From Porogramme epimiltina (lineage: Eukaryota > Basidiomycota > Agaricomycetes > Polyporales > Polyporaceae), in the NCBI GenBank assembly GCA_900155495.1, contig FTLJ01000306.1, forward strand, positions 1-64,000: DNA of 64,000 nt, read 5' to 3'. A program made the position numbers and the translations under genes. Under the pieces are notes generated by a model that was not told the origin of the DNA, ran no database searches, and saw only the letters and a program-made list of their open reading frames with translations. The first letter of the stretch is position 1, and each line of letters begins with the position of its first letter. This document shows positions 11,046-24,494 of the stretch, piece by piece.

Positions 11046-14000
11046 GAGAAGGGGCGGTGTCGACGAGGCACGGGACGGGGATGCCAGCGCCGCGCTGCCG
11101 CCGTCGGGCCTTGTTTGCGGTGGCTTGCGGTGTCCAGGGGCTCTTTGTGGTGCTGGCTCGGTGGGCATCACGGGTGTGCGGGTACGCCTCACCTTCACTG
11201 GTGTGGCGCCTTCGTGTTGATGTTAGTGACGCGTAGTTGACTATGACGCTGCAGAAATGGGCTCGGTCAATTGATTCGAAAAGCGGTAACTAATGTCCAG
11301 GACTGACGGCGGGGCACCCAAGGGGAGCCGTGCCGGGTCCGTGTTCGTGCGGCAAGTGAAGGAGGGCTCTTGGAGCTTCTATGAGCCGGGTCCTAACTTC
11401 TACCTTCGCGAAAGAAAGCTACTCCGTCGCTCCAGCCGGCCAGATGGCAGGCGTTTGCATGGAGCACTCCCATCTGTGGAAGCAGGCCGAGCAAGGAAGG
11501 AAAACAGCCTGCAATAAATAAAGAACGGGCAGCGATCACAGGCCGGACGCTCGGTGCGAGGCACCGGACGGCTACTTCGAGACCTGACGTCCGTTCGCTA
11601 TACGGAGGCATTGAAGGCTGGTTGAACCTGACGATCCCCGTGGCTCTGTCGCAGCTAGCAGCTTGCCCTCGGGGACGTGTCAAAAAAGCGAACCTTCCGT
11701 TGCGTTCGCTCGCCCCCGGGCCGATGCGTCCCTCCAAGGATACGCCGACGCTGAGAACGACCGGCTCAATGCGCCTGCAGGTGTTGGGCATGAGAACGAC
11801 AACGTGGCGCGCGGACGGCCAAGTGAAAAACTCACCTCAGTAAGTACGGCCGAATGGGGGCACAGGACAGCCTACCGCCGCACGCGGTGAAGGGGCGCAG
11901 CGCACGGCCAACGGCCGGATGCGGAAGGCCCTCTGTCGGTCCCGGGCGCAAGAGGCGGGCATGGGAGCTCCTCCGCGGCCGGCTTCGCAGGCGCCATGTC
12001 CGATGGGACGCATTGCGCCAGGTTGCCGCCGCTTCCGCTTCCATCCTCCCGCCCGCGCTGCGACAGCGTGCGCGGCGCGATGCCGCCGCACGGACAGACG
12101 GGCTGGCGCGCGACAGCCCAGTGCGGCGCCGTTGATGCCCTACGGGGGCTGCCGATAAGAATAGGGCGATAAGCGCGACAGCCTGTTCGACGGATAGGTG
12201 AGGAGGGAAGGGTAATTACCTCGAGAGTGTGCGTAGGCGCGCTGCGTCCTCAGGACGCTACCGTGTCCTGTGATGCTGCGCTGTTGGCGGCAGTGGCGGC
12301 GGCGGACGACCGGGGTCGGAGTCGGCGCAATAGCTGAGTATCAAGTGCGCCCGATCTTGCGTTGTGCCGCACGCAGTGGCCCATTTGGACTCGACGAAGT
12401 CCGGGCAGCCCGACGTCGGCGGCCGCACGCCCCGCGCAGCAGGCGGCGCGAACCCGCTGCGCCGTCGAACGTGCGCCCGCTCGCTGCCGACGAGTTCGGG
12501 ACAGGTACCGTCATCCTCTGCCGTTGTGTGTGCGCGAGGGCGAAGGGGTCGCCGAATGCGAGGACGCGCAAGTGCACCCGCCATTCAAGAAGACGCCGGG
12601 CCGCGCGCTGCGCCGCGGGCGTTCCCACACATCCCCCCGGGAAGCGCACGGGCCCGCCGTCGAAGATGCAGGGCCCGTTCCCCGCTCGCCGGCGTGCGCG
12701 CTGGTTGCAGCAGCGCCGATGCCGCCCCAGCGCTGGCGGTGGCGCGGGCGTTGTTTCCCCGCGGCGTGAGGTGGTCGAAAATGCATCCGCGAAGCGTGGC
12801 GGGGGCGGGGGCGGCGTCCTGCGCTGTCACCGTGCGGCCGACACTACGGCGCGGCAGACGTCTGTTTCCCCGGAATCTTGCCATGCGATTGGGCCTGTCG
12901 GGCTCCCGTTTTAGCTCTCGAGGAGCGAGGACCCCTGCGATCGCGAGCTTGGAGGGGGCGCGCCGACAGATCTGTCTATCTCGGCGATGGGCAGGGGAAC
13001 GGCGCGCCCGGGCCTAGAGAAGGTTGGTCTAAACCCTCCGCCGCTGTGGTCGCTGCAAATCCGAGCTCGTCGAGGGCTCGGCGCGAATGGAAAACATTCG
13101 GGAGGACCCCCGAGGATCCTCCGCTGTAAGCAACCTGCACAATCCGCGTGAGAGGTGTCGTGCGCGTTACGCCGGGTACACTTACTCATTCTCCACGTCG
13201 CCGTTTGTAAACATGTGTGTAAGGAGGTGTGCGTTTAGGTTCGATGTGGCATCCTGGACGGTGTACACCGGTGATTTAGCATCACGCGTCGAACACGCCA
13301 TCACCCAGCGGTAACACGTACCTTGATCTGACGGTGATGTCCACACAAATATCCAGCCAGCACTGCTCCGTGGTCGCCGTAGGAGGGGCCGCCGCCCGCG
13401 CAAAGGCCTAGCCTTATCTCGAAGACAAGGGCGAGTGGAGACGAAGCGAGGACCCCGTCGTCATCGCACGCAAGCGAGCGCGTTCGAAGAACGCGCCGCA
13501 CGAGCTTGGCGGTGGGCCTCGTTCCAGAGTAAACCCAGACGGGAGCGTGAGGAAGACGCAGGGGCCCAAAGGCAGGGCGCGCCACACGCGCGCATTTGCC
13601 TCCGTGAGGCTCGATAAGCACAGTCTCCGCCCCGCCGGCGCCCCCGCGCCATTTGCGGGGTCGCGCGGGGGAGCCCCGCGCAGCGACGGTTCAGCCGAGA
13701 TACGAGGCCCGCGGCGGACGCGCGTTCGTCCCACCCTCACATCCAAGGAACGGTCGGCGTTACAGCAGCAGCATCGAGCCCCAGGGCGCCCTCGGGGGTC
13801 CTGGGGGCCGAAACATATATGTCGATGTGTGCGCAGGGGACGCCCGATCGAGGCCTGGCGGGTAGCGACGCGCGCCGCCGGCGAGCCCGCACGCTCCTGA
13901 TCGACCACGGAAAACAGGAGGGCGACGCACGGTGCGCCGCGCGCGGCCTAGCGCGGGCCAAGGCGCGCTAGCCCTGGAGAGGTGCGCGCGCCTTCGTCCG

Positions 14001-17000
14001 CGCTGGCGCCCACGCGCCGCGCGAACCGGGGGAAGGGCCCGAGGTGCTGCAGGGGAAAGTGATCGTCGGGCGCCCAGGAAGGGCACACAAGCGAGAAATC
14101 TGTGCGTTCGCCTCTACTCGCGCACAGACCTCTGTGCGATCAAAGTGCGCGCGCGGGCGAGCGAAGAGAAGGGCAGGGCCCGCGGAGGCAGCCCGTGATA
14201 AATGCAGCGCGCGCAGAGGGGGCACGCCCACGCCGCGCGCTGCACCATGCAATTAAGCAGCGGGAGGGGGCGGCGCGCACCCTGGGGCCTGGGGGAGGGG
14301 CGCACTCCCAGCGTCCCGGGCGTGCGTGCGGGAGAGCCGGAGACAGCGCGTGGGACCGCGCAGGGGTGCGCGGGGGCTGCCCTCCGCGGGGCTGGGAATG
14401 GACGCGCGCGCGCCGCGCGAGGATCGCCCCGTCCGGGTTGGCCTCCACTGGGCTGTCAGACAGCCTGCAGCTTGCGTGGTTGGAAGGGGCGCGCCACCCT
14501 CGAGCTCCGCGCGCAGGGTGGGAGCGCTGCCGCGGCGTGGGCACGGCGCCGCTCGGCATGCGGGGGCGACGACAGCGGCCCGCGCAGGGCGTCGGGGCCG
14601 CGTCTGCTGCGCGGACGCATAACGGCTTATAAGGGAGGAGCCTCGGGCGGGGTGTGCGTAATGCCACATAACGCGCGGCGCACCCGCCCAGCGATGGTTC
14701 TGTACTAAGGAATGCGTATGTGTTGCACTGACGAACGTCCCCGGCTCGCGGAGGTCCTGGCGCCTTGGGAGTCCGCGGGCGGGGGTTAGGGTGGGTCTCG
14801 CGCCCCCCGTTCGGGGCGGATCTGGCTAGCTGGCTATCTGGTCCACCGGGAACTCCGCGGCCCTTGATTACTGTGTGATCACATCTCGAATGAGCGAGCT
14901 TCGTCTCCCGTCGGTATGTTGCGCGAGAAAAAGACATACGTGGCGGGCGAGCGCGTTTGAGTTCGAGAGCATCAACTCCGGGCGGGCTTCGAGGCGGGTG
15001 CGCGCAGACCGGAGACCGCCGCAACGCCGCGCGTTTCCGAGCGCCTCGGACAAGAGCAAAGCCCCGGCCGGAAGGGTGCAAGTTGAGTCGAGTTTACCTC
15101 CTGCCATCATATGCTCTGCCATTGCTCGCGCCCCGCGCAAGTGCACCCACGTTCACCCCGACGTCCAAAAAGCTCCCGCGCCGATGCTGCCCGCAGGGAA
15201 GCCTGAGCGCACCTCCGGCCGGCCCCGCGCTCATCCCGTCACATCGCGGACGCAAAATTTTCCTCGCGCGCGCGAGGAGGCTGCGACTGCACCGCACCGC
15301 GCCGCGGGGAGGCGGGGGCTAATGAGCACCGGCCACGGCGACGCATGTGCGTGCGCGCCGCCGCGCCTGACACCTCCCCCCCGCGCACGCGAGCGCGTGC
15401 CCCGCCGGCCCTGCACCGCGCCGTCGTCGGCCCGCCTCAAGGCCCAGGGCCGCGCCCGCTCCCGAGGAGGCGGCGGCGGGGCTGCCGTACTTATGAACGC
15501 TGACGCACACGCGTGGGTGGGGCCGTCGAGGGGGGGTTGGAAGAGGCTGTCGTCGGCAACGCGCGTCGCGACGGCGCGGCGCCCTGCCAAGCCGCGCGCC
15601 GTCGCACCTCGCGCCGTGGGTGGGTGGGCCGTGGGGGCGGCGTGATCCGCAGGCGCGCGGCGGTGTGGCCCCGGGGCGCGACATCAGGCCGGGAGGAATT
15701 GTTAATGTGGGCGGGGAGGTGCCCAATGAGGAGAGCGACGCGCCAAATGGGGCGGGGAAGAGGCCAGGGAGGGGTGGCAGGAGTCCGGGGCGCGTCGAGA
15801 GCGTGACGGACGGGCGCGCGAGCCGGGAATGTATATCGGACGGCTGGCTGCGGCGCGTCGTGTCGCGGCGAGCGTTTCGACGTTCAAACGTTGTTGATGT
15901 CGTCGCGGCGGCGCAAGCGCGGGCGAAGGGGCGAAAGGGCGAGGGGGGACGCGGACTAGGTCGCCGGGCGGGATCGACGCGCGGCGCGTGCTACGCCGGG
16001 GTGGGGCGCGGCACGGAGCGCGGGGAGTTGAGGGGGATATGAACTTCGGGGCCCGAGCCCGGCGCGGTCGAGGCCCGCGCCCTCGACGACGGCCGCGCGG
16101 GCGCAGGGGCACTGAATTGGGCGCATTGGTAGGTGAGGGGGGGATGGGAGGCAGGGGCGCCGCGTCCCCGCCCGGCGAGGCTCGCGGTCGAGACGAGGCG
16201 CTCCGACCCGAGGGGGCCGCGACCGGACGCGCGGGGGCTGCATGCGTGCCTGCGTGCGTCCGCTCTCGTAAAGCAGACAAGGCGGTGACGTAGCGGTGCC
16301 ACCGCCCACAGGCGAGATAGAGATGCACGCACACGCACACGCACTTGCGCACGCGCGCGCCCTTCCAGCTCGCTGCGGGTTCGATGGTGCCGCGAACCGA
16401 GCAGCTGCTGCCCACTTCGACGACGCGCCGGGCGCTCCGCGACCGCCGCGACCGCGGTCCGCCAAATATAGCCCCGCGCCGTATTATTAGCGTCGCTGTG
16501 CTCCTCCTGGGGCTCGCTCTTGCCCGCATGCGGACCGACCGTGCTCGAACGTTCCGGTTCCAGTGCTGCTCCGTCGCCACCGTCGCGGGGAGCGTGTGCA
16601 CAAGGCGTGCTTGTACGCTTATACTTGGGCGTGAGCTCCACTGCACCGCTTCTATTCCGGACTGGCACGCCGGACGCGCCGGAGTGCAGGGCAGCAGCCA
16701 TGGGGTGCGGGGTGCGCACGGGACGCACGGAGTCCTGGGGCGGCGACGGGAGAGGAGGAAGGGAGCGCGGCGGAAAGTTCGTCGGAGCGTCGCCCGGACG
16801 GAGGGGCGAAGTCTCCGGAGAAGGCGAGGGGAGGGGGGCGACGACGTTTGTATTGGTGTGCGCTGGAGCGCGGGGGCCATCCAGGGCGTGCGGTTCGCCC
16901 GCCGCCGCGCGCGGGCCCGGGCGAGACCGCGGTCGCTGCTGGTCTGTATGCCGAGGCTCCCGAGCGTCCGCCGTCCGCCTCTATCTCAACGCTCCGTGCG

Positions 17001-19974
17001 CTCGGACCTGCGTCGTTGCGAGTGTGGTGGTGGGCGAAGAGGAGCGGGACTTCGAGGCTTGTTGCGTCTGCGAGAAGCGGGAAGACGTCACGCGCCGCGA
17101 ATGAGAGGGAGCGCGTTCGGTAAGAGTTGTGGGAGGAATGTCGGCGCTTGCGCTCTTTGCGTACACGTCTGTACGGCTATGCTGAGCACGCGCTGCGCGA
17201 TGTTCGCCAGCGAGCATTCCTGAAGATGGTTTCTTCTCGCGGAGAACGCGACAGAACGGGGTGCGTCGGGCGGAGACCCCGGGAGACCTCTGGCGAGCAT
17301 GCGAGGGCGTTGATGGTCGAGGGGGACGGCGCTCCGGCGCAGCGCGGCGAGATGCTGTTAGGCCGGCCTTCCATGATTGTTTAGCTTCGGGCGACGGACA
17401 GGAGTCCTGAGGGCTGGGAAGGATGCGTGGGACCTGCTGGGGAAGATCAGGTATTTGTTAACATCTCTCAAGGAGGCAAACTCGGCGCACGTGAAATGAA
17501 TTATTGACTGGTACGCGTGCTCTACGGACCGCGAATGACGGCGACGAGGAGGACGGCCGGACGAAGTCGAAAGCATTGAGAGCCCTCGGACACCGAGTGC
17601 CATCTCGTGTGCCTAGTCAGGTCTATACAACCGTATCATCGAGGGAATTCGAAGAGATGCGTTGGATAGAAGGGTTTGCCAAGCATTCGGCCCTCGTTCT
17701 TCGTGAACCACACAAGCTCTGCGGCCGGGATGGGAAGGCGGACTGGTGGGCGGCGCCGTTCCGGATCGCGGTCAACAATCCGGACGAACGTGCATAGTCC
17801 GGAACAGAATAACCCCAGGCAGGATCGCAACACTCGCTTGTACGCCACCGTGGTGTAGGCGTATGTGGGTCCAGGCCTCCTTACGCGTGAAGACTCGACC
17901 TTCACGTGTCCTAGGCCCACACGACAGTGGATCGGGGTGATGGGGGAGTGGAACGAGAAACACGCTGCTCGCGAGAGATCCCAAGGTGGTGCCAAACAAT
18001 TGCGGGAGGACGGAGACGCACTGAGTTCGAGGGTACGTTCTCCTGGCGTCCTGTACAATTAGGCGGGCGGTCTGGGCCCTCCATACGCGGACCCTCAGAA
18101 TTAAACCCGCCCTTCTGCGTCTCCAACGCGATGGGCCGATATTATGCCCCTAGGACGGAAATGCACCACGACCCGGGGACGTGCAGACCACGCACCGACT
18201 CGTGCTGCGCCCGAGGCCGCCCCAAGGCGAGAGATGACGGCGCCCAGGTGCAGGTGCTGCGCGGCGAGTTCGATCGCACAGGACCCCGGGGGGCGGCGCG
18301 TCCACGACGTCTTCTAGCGAGCAGAATTGAGGCGCAGCCTCGCAAGGCTCGGGGCCCCACCCCGGTCCCGCGTCATCAGGGGCGTCCGGAGAGGGCGACG
18401 ATGACGCACGGCGACACGGCTTCGCAGGGCGGAGACTGACTGGTGTGCACAGCCCCGAGGCGCCAAGCTCGCGAAGGGCGATCGGGGGCTCGGGACGAGG
18501 GCGGGTCGGGCGCGGCTGGGCGAGGAGAATGGAGGGAGGAGAAGGGGAGAAGGAGGGGAAGGGGAGGAAGGCTGCACCGCCGCGCCCGGTCTTTCCGAGG
18601 GTGCTCGTATATGCGGCGAAATGCGCGCAGGGCGGGGGGCGGTCGCTGCAGCGGCTGGGCGCGGGCAGAAGGGCGCGGGGTGACGAGGTGGCGCATGGGG
18701 CGAGTGTCTGTGCGCATTGGGCGCGAAGAGTCAGGACCGGGACGCGGCGGCGGAATCGATCGCGATGGGCGCACGCTTTGGGTGCGGAAGCCTTGGGCCC
18801 ATCGGCACATCGGGAGGGCGGGCGTCGTGAGCTGATAGTGGACATGGAATTTGTAGAGCACGGAGGGAATGGCAATAAGAGCGCAAACGTAAGCTCCGGG
18901 GAGAGGCTGAAAACGTAGTCCGTGCTAACCGCGCTCGACGGGCAGGCGTCGCGCGCGCCCGGGGGTGGTGTGAGAGCGCTGCATTGATTCACTGAGAAGT
19001 ACGAGAAGAGCGTGCGGGGTAGGGCGGATGGTGTGGGGGAAGGGAAAGGAGGTGTGGCGTTGGAGATGGAGATAGGTAGCGGAATGCGATGCGAAGGCGA
19101 TCGGTCACAAGACCGGGCGGGGGGCGGGGGGACAGGCACCGAGGCCAAGGAGGAGATTGTGCAGGACAGGAGAGGCATATCGGAGTGTTCGGAGTCGGGA
19201 CATAAGTCAAGTGACTGGAGGAGACGGACGAGCGCAGTGTTCGCGGGGCGCGGTCGGGATCTGGGGTGCGAGGTGGGAGGGCGGGATGGCGGGAAATGGC
19301 TAGGAACGGAAGGGGATCCGGCCGACGAAAGGAACGTCGCCGGAGGTCACCGGACAGAAACCGGTCGATCGATCGTCAGCAGTGCATGTGCGGGGTATGC
19401 ACAGGCGCCCGCGCGAATAGGTTCCGCAGGTGACGCGTGCGTGGCGGCGGGACGGACGTCTGGCGTGCGAGCGGGCTGCGAGCGGAGGGCGATGTGAACA
19501 ACCGCTCGGAGTCGAGAGGGGGGCGGAATGGGCGGGAAAAAGTCGGGCTGGCGCGAAAGATCTGGACGGAGGGAGGAGCTGGAAGAGCGAGATCTGAGAA
19601 GAGGCGATGGGATGATGGTGGGAATCTGAGATGGCGCACAGGCGCGCACGGCCGATGGAGGTGAAACGGAAAGTTGCGAAGGGGATGCTGGCGTTGTCAG
19701 GCCCCCGATCGGGGGTCTTCTTGGCAGGCGAGGACGAGGAGGAGGAGACGGTGCGCGACGCTGCTAGGCCGGTCGCGGTTCGCAGCGTGGTGGGCAGACA
19801 AGGGCGAGCAGGATACGCGTCGGTGGCGGCGGACGGGCGGTGTGGTGGCGGAATGGGGAGGGAGGAAGAGGAGACGTAATGCACGCACGTGTTAAGCGCG
19901 GCAGGACCCCGGGGAGCCTGAGGCGAGCTTGGCAGGGAGAAGTGGGCGGCAGCAGGCGAAGGACGAGGAGCCAC

Positions 19975-20132
19975 TCTATCTTCTTTTCATCTTGCGGCCT
20001 ACCGCGCCTACTTATCCTACCCTACGTCTTGTTTCCCTTTCCCTGCCCTGCCCTGCCCTCCGCTCCCTCTTCCTCTTCCTCTTCTCCCCTCCCTCCCACT
20101 GTTATCTGGCAGTTGTATTCCTCCCTCCCACC
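19975..20132 (+). promoter_or_regulatory. CT-rich core promoter/5' leader of the 20133 gene
   Basis: About 150 bp of almost uninterrupted pyrimidines on the coding strand, including three CCCTG steps and a (CTCTTC)-like run, ends at CCACCATGACC. CT-rich blocks just before the transcription start are typical of filamentous-fungal genes without a TATA box. The ATG context is good (A at -3). Confidence 0.6.
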
Positions 20133-22354
20133 ATGACCACTCTCACCTACCACTACTCTCCTGCTCCCCGGCAGGGCATTCTCCTCAACTCCCCTACCGC
20201 GTCCCCTGCCTTCCACCCTGCCTCTCTCCCCGCCCTCGTCCCCTCCAACTCGTCCCTCTCCTCCTCAGCCTCGTCCTCTGCGCCCGGCGACACATCCGAC
20301 TACTTCCCCACAAAGTCGGCCTCCTCGTCTCCAGGTCCCTCCCACACTCACCCTTCATCACATCACAACGCCCACTCCCACCCCAAGTCCCGCAACGGTT
20401 CAAATCCCAGCACCGTCCGCAGGATAACCTTCGCCCCCCTTCCACAGCCCCGTCGCGACGAAGATGAATCACTCTACTCACCCGTCTTCACCGAAGATGA
20501 CGACACCACCTCTGAGCACCTCACGATGTCCTCAGCGCTTGCTGCAGCGGGCACGTCACTCGCCGACTCCAAGCCCAGTCCCAGGCTGCCCCGCTCAGCT
20601 CTTCCCCCAGACTCCCTCCTTCTCGATCCTTCTCATCCTCTCTCCGACATCCCCGAGTTCCAGCCCGTCGACGCACACCGCACCACGGCGCCCTCGGACT
20701 GCGGCCAGGACTGGGACGTCGTCCCCGGCTCCCCCGCCCTCGCCTCGCTCCCGCTCCCGTCCCCGGACTCGCCCCGCAAGAGCAAGAAGTGGAGCAAGGT
20801 GCTCAAGCCGTTCCTTGGCCGCTCCTCCGGCATCGCCCGCTCGCTCTCCGCGGAGGAGGCCGCCGCGATGAACGGCGACGCGCTCCGCGGGCGCGGCTGC
20901 GCCGTGGGGGGCAGCCGCGACAGCAGCGGCTCGCGCGAGGCGAGCCTCACCCGCGAGCGCCGCGCGTCCGACTTTGGCTCGCCCCTCCACCGGTGGACGT
21001 CCGAGGGCCCGTCTGCCGAGGTCCCCTTGAACAAGAAGAAGTTCCCGTCGCTCTTCGGTGCTGGCGGCGCGAGCGTGCCCCTCGAGCGCACGCAGAGCCT
21101 CACGTCGCTGTCGGGCAAGGACGACAAGAAGGCGAAGGCGCTTCCCGCGAAGGCCGGCCGCCCGACGATCATGAACGGCGGGCGGAAGCAGCAGCGCATG
21201 TTGAACGGCCGTGTTTACGGCGCGAAGAGGAACGCGAACCCGTTCGCCAACGTCAGGTACGGACGCACCTTTGCCTGCTTGACCATTCTTTCCCACATCC
21301 AATCCCCGCGCGCATCGTCGCGCAGGTCTCTCTCCCTTCGCTGTCTCCTATGCCTCTTCTGCCTTTGTATGCTGACGGTTCTCGCCGCTATAGGTCCGAC
21401 GAGCCCGAGTTCGTCGAGTGGGGCTACGGCGGCATGGGTTCCGTGAAGACCGTGGCGGGCCAATCAAACATCTGGTCGCGCGTGCAAGCCGGTGACGACG
21501 CGTCGGGTCTCGCCAAGAGCAACGCGGACGAGGACGACGGTTCCGGCGCGGCGTGGTTGAAGAAGAGGAGGGAGAAGCGCGAGCGGGAGAAGAAGGAGAA
21601 AGAGGAGGCGGAAGCGAAGGCGAAGGAGGCGGCTGAGAGTGGGGAGGCGGCGCCGGCTGCTGAGGAGCCCGCGAAGGTGGAGGCGGACGCGGTCGAGGAT
21701 GCGGCAGCTGTCGAAGCATCAACGACGCTGACAGCGGAAGAGGCGGTGAGCGCACCCGTTGTTTCCTCCAGCGAGACCGTGGATGTCCCTGCAACCCCCT
21801 CCGTTGCGACTCCCCTCGCCTCCGACATCCCCAAGTCCCAGCTCTCCCCTGCCCCACACCTCGAGCACATCACGACTGCTCACTCCATCCCGGCACGTTC
21901 CCCTCACCAACGCCACCACTCGCACCACCACTCGAACTCTATGGACCGACGCGAGAGCGCCGAGACTGCTCGCGCTGTTCCCGTCTCACCCCCTCCTGCC
22001 GTCGTTATTGTTTCCAAGGCGGAAGGTCTGGTCGCTCCAGCGGCCGAAGCCCCGAGAATGCGGGCCCCAAGCGAGACCGAGAGCGAAATTTCAAGCAGCG
22101 CGGCAAGTACGGCGAGCGACGACGAGGACGGCGGGGAGAGCCCGAAGGACACTGGGTTCGAAGACGATGATGACGAGGACGAGGTGGGTTATCGGGCACT
22201 AAGCGGGGTCCGCAATGAGCTGACACCGATGTCTTCGCAGGAGGAGAGCGGGGCTACCAAGCTCGTGCGCGGCGCCGGCGTTGAGAAGTTCGCTAGGCAC
22301 CACAAGGAGGACCAGGGCGTTGGCGGAGCCCCTGCGGTCGAGGGGTCGAGTTAA
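20133..22354 (+). CDS. Ser/Pro-rich hypothetical protein with WGYGGMGSV motif
   Basis: Predicted exons 20133-21256, 21394-22183 and 22241-22354 give 675 aa. The N-terminal half is low-complexity Ser/Pro/Ala, with a short basic run near residue 215 (SKKWSKVLKPFLGR). A compact, conserved-looking core follows: MLNGRVYGAKRN, NPFANVR, then FVEWGYGGMGSV at about residue 380, interrupted by the first intron. After it come a Lys/Glu coiled-coil-like segment, an acidic stretch and a short C-terminal tail (GAGVEKFARHHK). The last intron (57 nt, gtgggt...ttcgcag) is in frame, so it may be retained in some transcripts. I do not recognise a characterised family. There is no signal peptide or membrane segment; a nuclear or cytosolic scaffold is possible but unproven. 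Confidence 0.75.
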
Positions 22355-24494
22355 TGCAACTCGCCCATATCCCCTCCCGCATTTCCACGACTCTCATGAT
22401 ATACGCCTGCGCTGCCCCAGCTGTCCGTGACGAACATGCGATATGCGCGTGTATCGGAACGGCATGCGAGGACCAGACGCGGCGGGTCGCACGACTTGCG
22501 AGCCTCGCATTAGTACGGACCATCAGCAGGCGCTACGACTCGTGACGACATCGCGCTCTTACCTGGGCATCCCCTGGGGCGCGTTTGTGTGCCGCGAGCT
22601 CGATGCGCTCCTCGTTGGCCACTCGTGCAGGGTGCGTTCGTTGCAGCGGCCGTGTCATGCAAGTCCGGGGCGCCCCCGCAGTCCGGCGGGTCAAGTCGTC
22701 CCCCTCCCATCCTCCCTACCCCCGTCTTATATGCCGCATCACCCTCCCATGCCGTCCCCGCTGTGATATATCGGCCCTCCGCGCCCTCCTCTCCGCCTTT
22801 TCCCTGCTGCCGCCCGCCCAGGGCTCCCGTTTTCACCCGCTGTATCGCCGCTGGACGTGCACTAGGCCAATCTCCCCGCGTCCGTCCTCTCATTTCCTCC
22901 GCCTCGTATCTTACCGCCTGGCCACCGTCGACCTCGCCTTTGTCCGGCGCGCCTAATCCTTCGCCTTCGCATGTGCATAATCGGGTCATGCCCCCGCCTC
23001 TTTTCCCCCCATCCCTTTCTCCACTCTCCTCCTGTACCACCACCACCATCCCGTCCATGCACCCACCATGCAAATAGGCCGCCCAGCGCCCAGCCTTCTT
23101 GTGAAAAAGCCGCCAGGCATCCGCGCCCCGCCGCGTCGCACGCTCCTTCCCCATCCATCTCCGTCTCGCCGCCTCTCTACATCTCTCTCCCCTCGTCGTT
23201 GCTGTCGCATGCTGTATCACCCTGTCCACCGTCCGCGGTGCCGTAGCATATCGCCTGCCCTCTTCCATTCATCTTCTCGCGTCCCATCTCCACTTCGCTC
23301 CCATCATCTCAGCCCCACCCGCCTCGCTCCTACCTACCCTATCGCAGCCCCCGCCGGCTCTAGTCACCCCGGCCGCTGCCCGCATCAGCGCGGCCGGGGC
23401 GTCTACCCTTCATACCAGTATAATTTCCGCGCGCCATCGTGCACACCGCTCTACCGCGCGTGCCGCACCGGCGCACGGCGTCGCTGCTACGGACGCTCGC
23501 ACGCATACGCTGCAGATGAGTAGTCGCATTGCTTCATCTTCACCTCCCACACATCCCGGACCCCCTTGCACCCCCCTCCTCTGTTTTTTTTCTTTCTTTT
23601 TCCTGTCCTACTGGTTTCCCGCCCATCGCCCATCGCCGCTTGGCATCCGCATCCATCTGCATCGCGCCGGCCCCCTCCCCCCATCGCATCGGATCTCGTG
23701 TGTACCCATAGTATATCTCCCCTCCTTCTCGTGTGGATATTTGGATCGTTCGCACCGCGCACGCTGCTCCGGAAGTAACCATCGCCTTTTTCCCATCTCC
23801 CATATCGATCGCCCGCGCACGCACGCACCTACACACACACGCTTGCATCTCGCCATCGTCATCGCCATCTATCCACAACCCGCCCCCCGTCCGTCCCACC
23901 ACCTTGTTCTCTTATATCTATTTTATACGGGCCGCGTCCGAGCCCCGTTACCCCGCCCCCGCCCCGTTCGTCCCGTCGTGCCGTTATCGGATATCGCGCC
24001 CGCGCCCGCTCCTGCTCCCGCCTCCCCGTCCCGTGCCCCGTCCCGACTCCCGATCCCGCTCCGCCGTCCATATACACTCCATACATACGCCCGTCCCCCC
24101 GCTCCGTACCGTACATACATGCGCACGCTATGCTGCCCCGCGCCGCGCCCGCGTGCGTGGGGTCCCCGGCCTCCGCTTAGAGTCACGTTAGTCTATCACT
24201 CGGTTAGTTCGTCCCGCTCGGCCGTCTTCATCTGTGCGCATGCGCTGCTGCAATGGAACCTGGTCGTGCTCTTATACACCACATTCTGGCTGCTATGCGT
24301 GCTTTGTGTGAAATGGGTTGTTGGATTATGTGGAAACGAAGACACAGTCGCACCCCCCACGCGGTACGCGCTGGAATACGTTGGATCCGTTTAAGAGGTC
24401 TAATATACAAAGTTCGATGAACTGCGATACATCAGCGGTTGCCGGTCCACATCTAACAGCCCTGCTAAGGTTGGATATCGCTCCCACACAGCCT
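22355..24494. other. Pyrimidine-rich intergenic region
   Basis: About 2.1 kb between the 20133 gene and the convergent glutathione reductase gene. The plus strand is dominated by C and T (for example 22680-24120), opposite in sense to the purine-rich stretch 18440-19960. It includes a T tract at 23583-23600 and CA/CG dinucleotide runs near 23820-23850. A 292-codon open frame here is low-complexity and was not accepted. The region probably contains the 3' UTRs of both neighbours. Confidence 0.5.

Larger units (their letters stand above)
7681..20132. other. 12.4-kb GC-rich region without a supportable gene
   Basis: From 7681 to about 8840 this is the inner end of the left arm. Beyond it lies DNA rich in CpG and GCGC tracts where open frames occur in nearly all six frames simply because stop codons are scarce. 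None shows a domain, a plausible exon series or family resemblance. A lower-GC pocket lies at about 17400-18060. From about 18440 to 19960 the plus strand is strikingly purine-rich. Two undetermined bases (10998-10999) precede a long G tract. Repeat structure inside the region is listed separately. Confidence 0.6.

Noticed and set aside
15702..16880. 392-codon minus-strand open frame
   Set aside because: Composition follows GC content (Arg, Pro, Ser, Ala); no conserved motif, splice pattern or plausible promoter.
17636..18058. 140-codon minus-strand frame in a lower-GC pocket
   Set aside because: Looks somewhat more protein-like than its surroundings, but no start context, exon partner or family could be supported.
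18150..19178. 342-codon Pro/Ser-rich frame opposite the purine-rich stretch
   Set aside because: It is simply the translation of a pyrimidine-rich strand; low-complexity throughout.
23516..24394. 292-codon plus-strand frame between the 20133 gene and GLR1
   Set aside because: Low-complexity Pro/His/Ser translation of pyrimidine-rich DNA, most likely 3' UTR or spacer.
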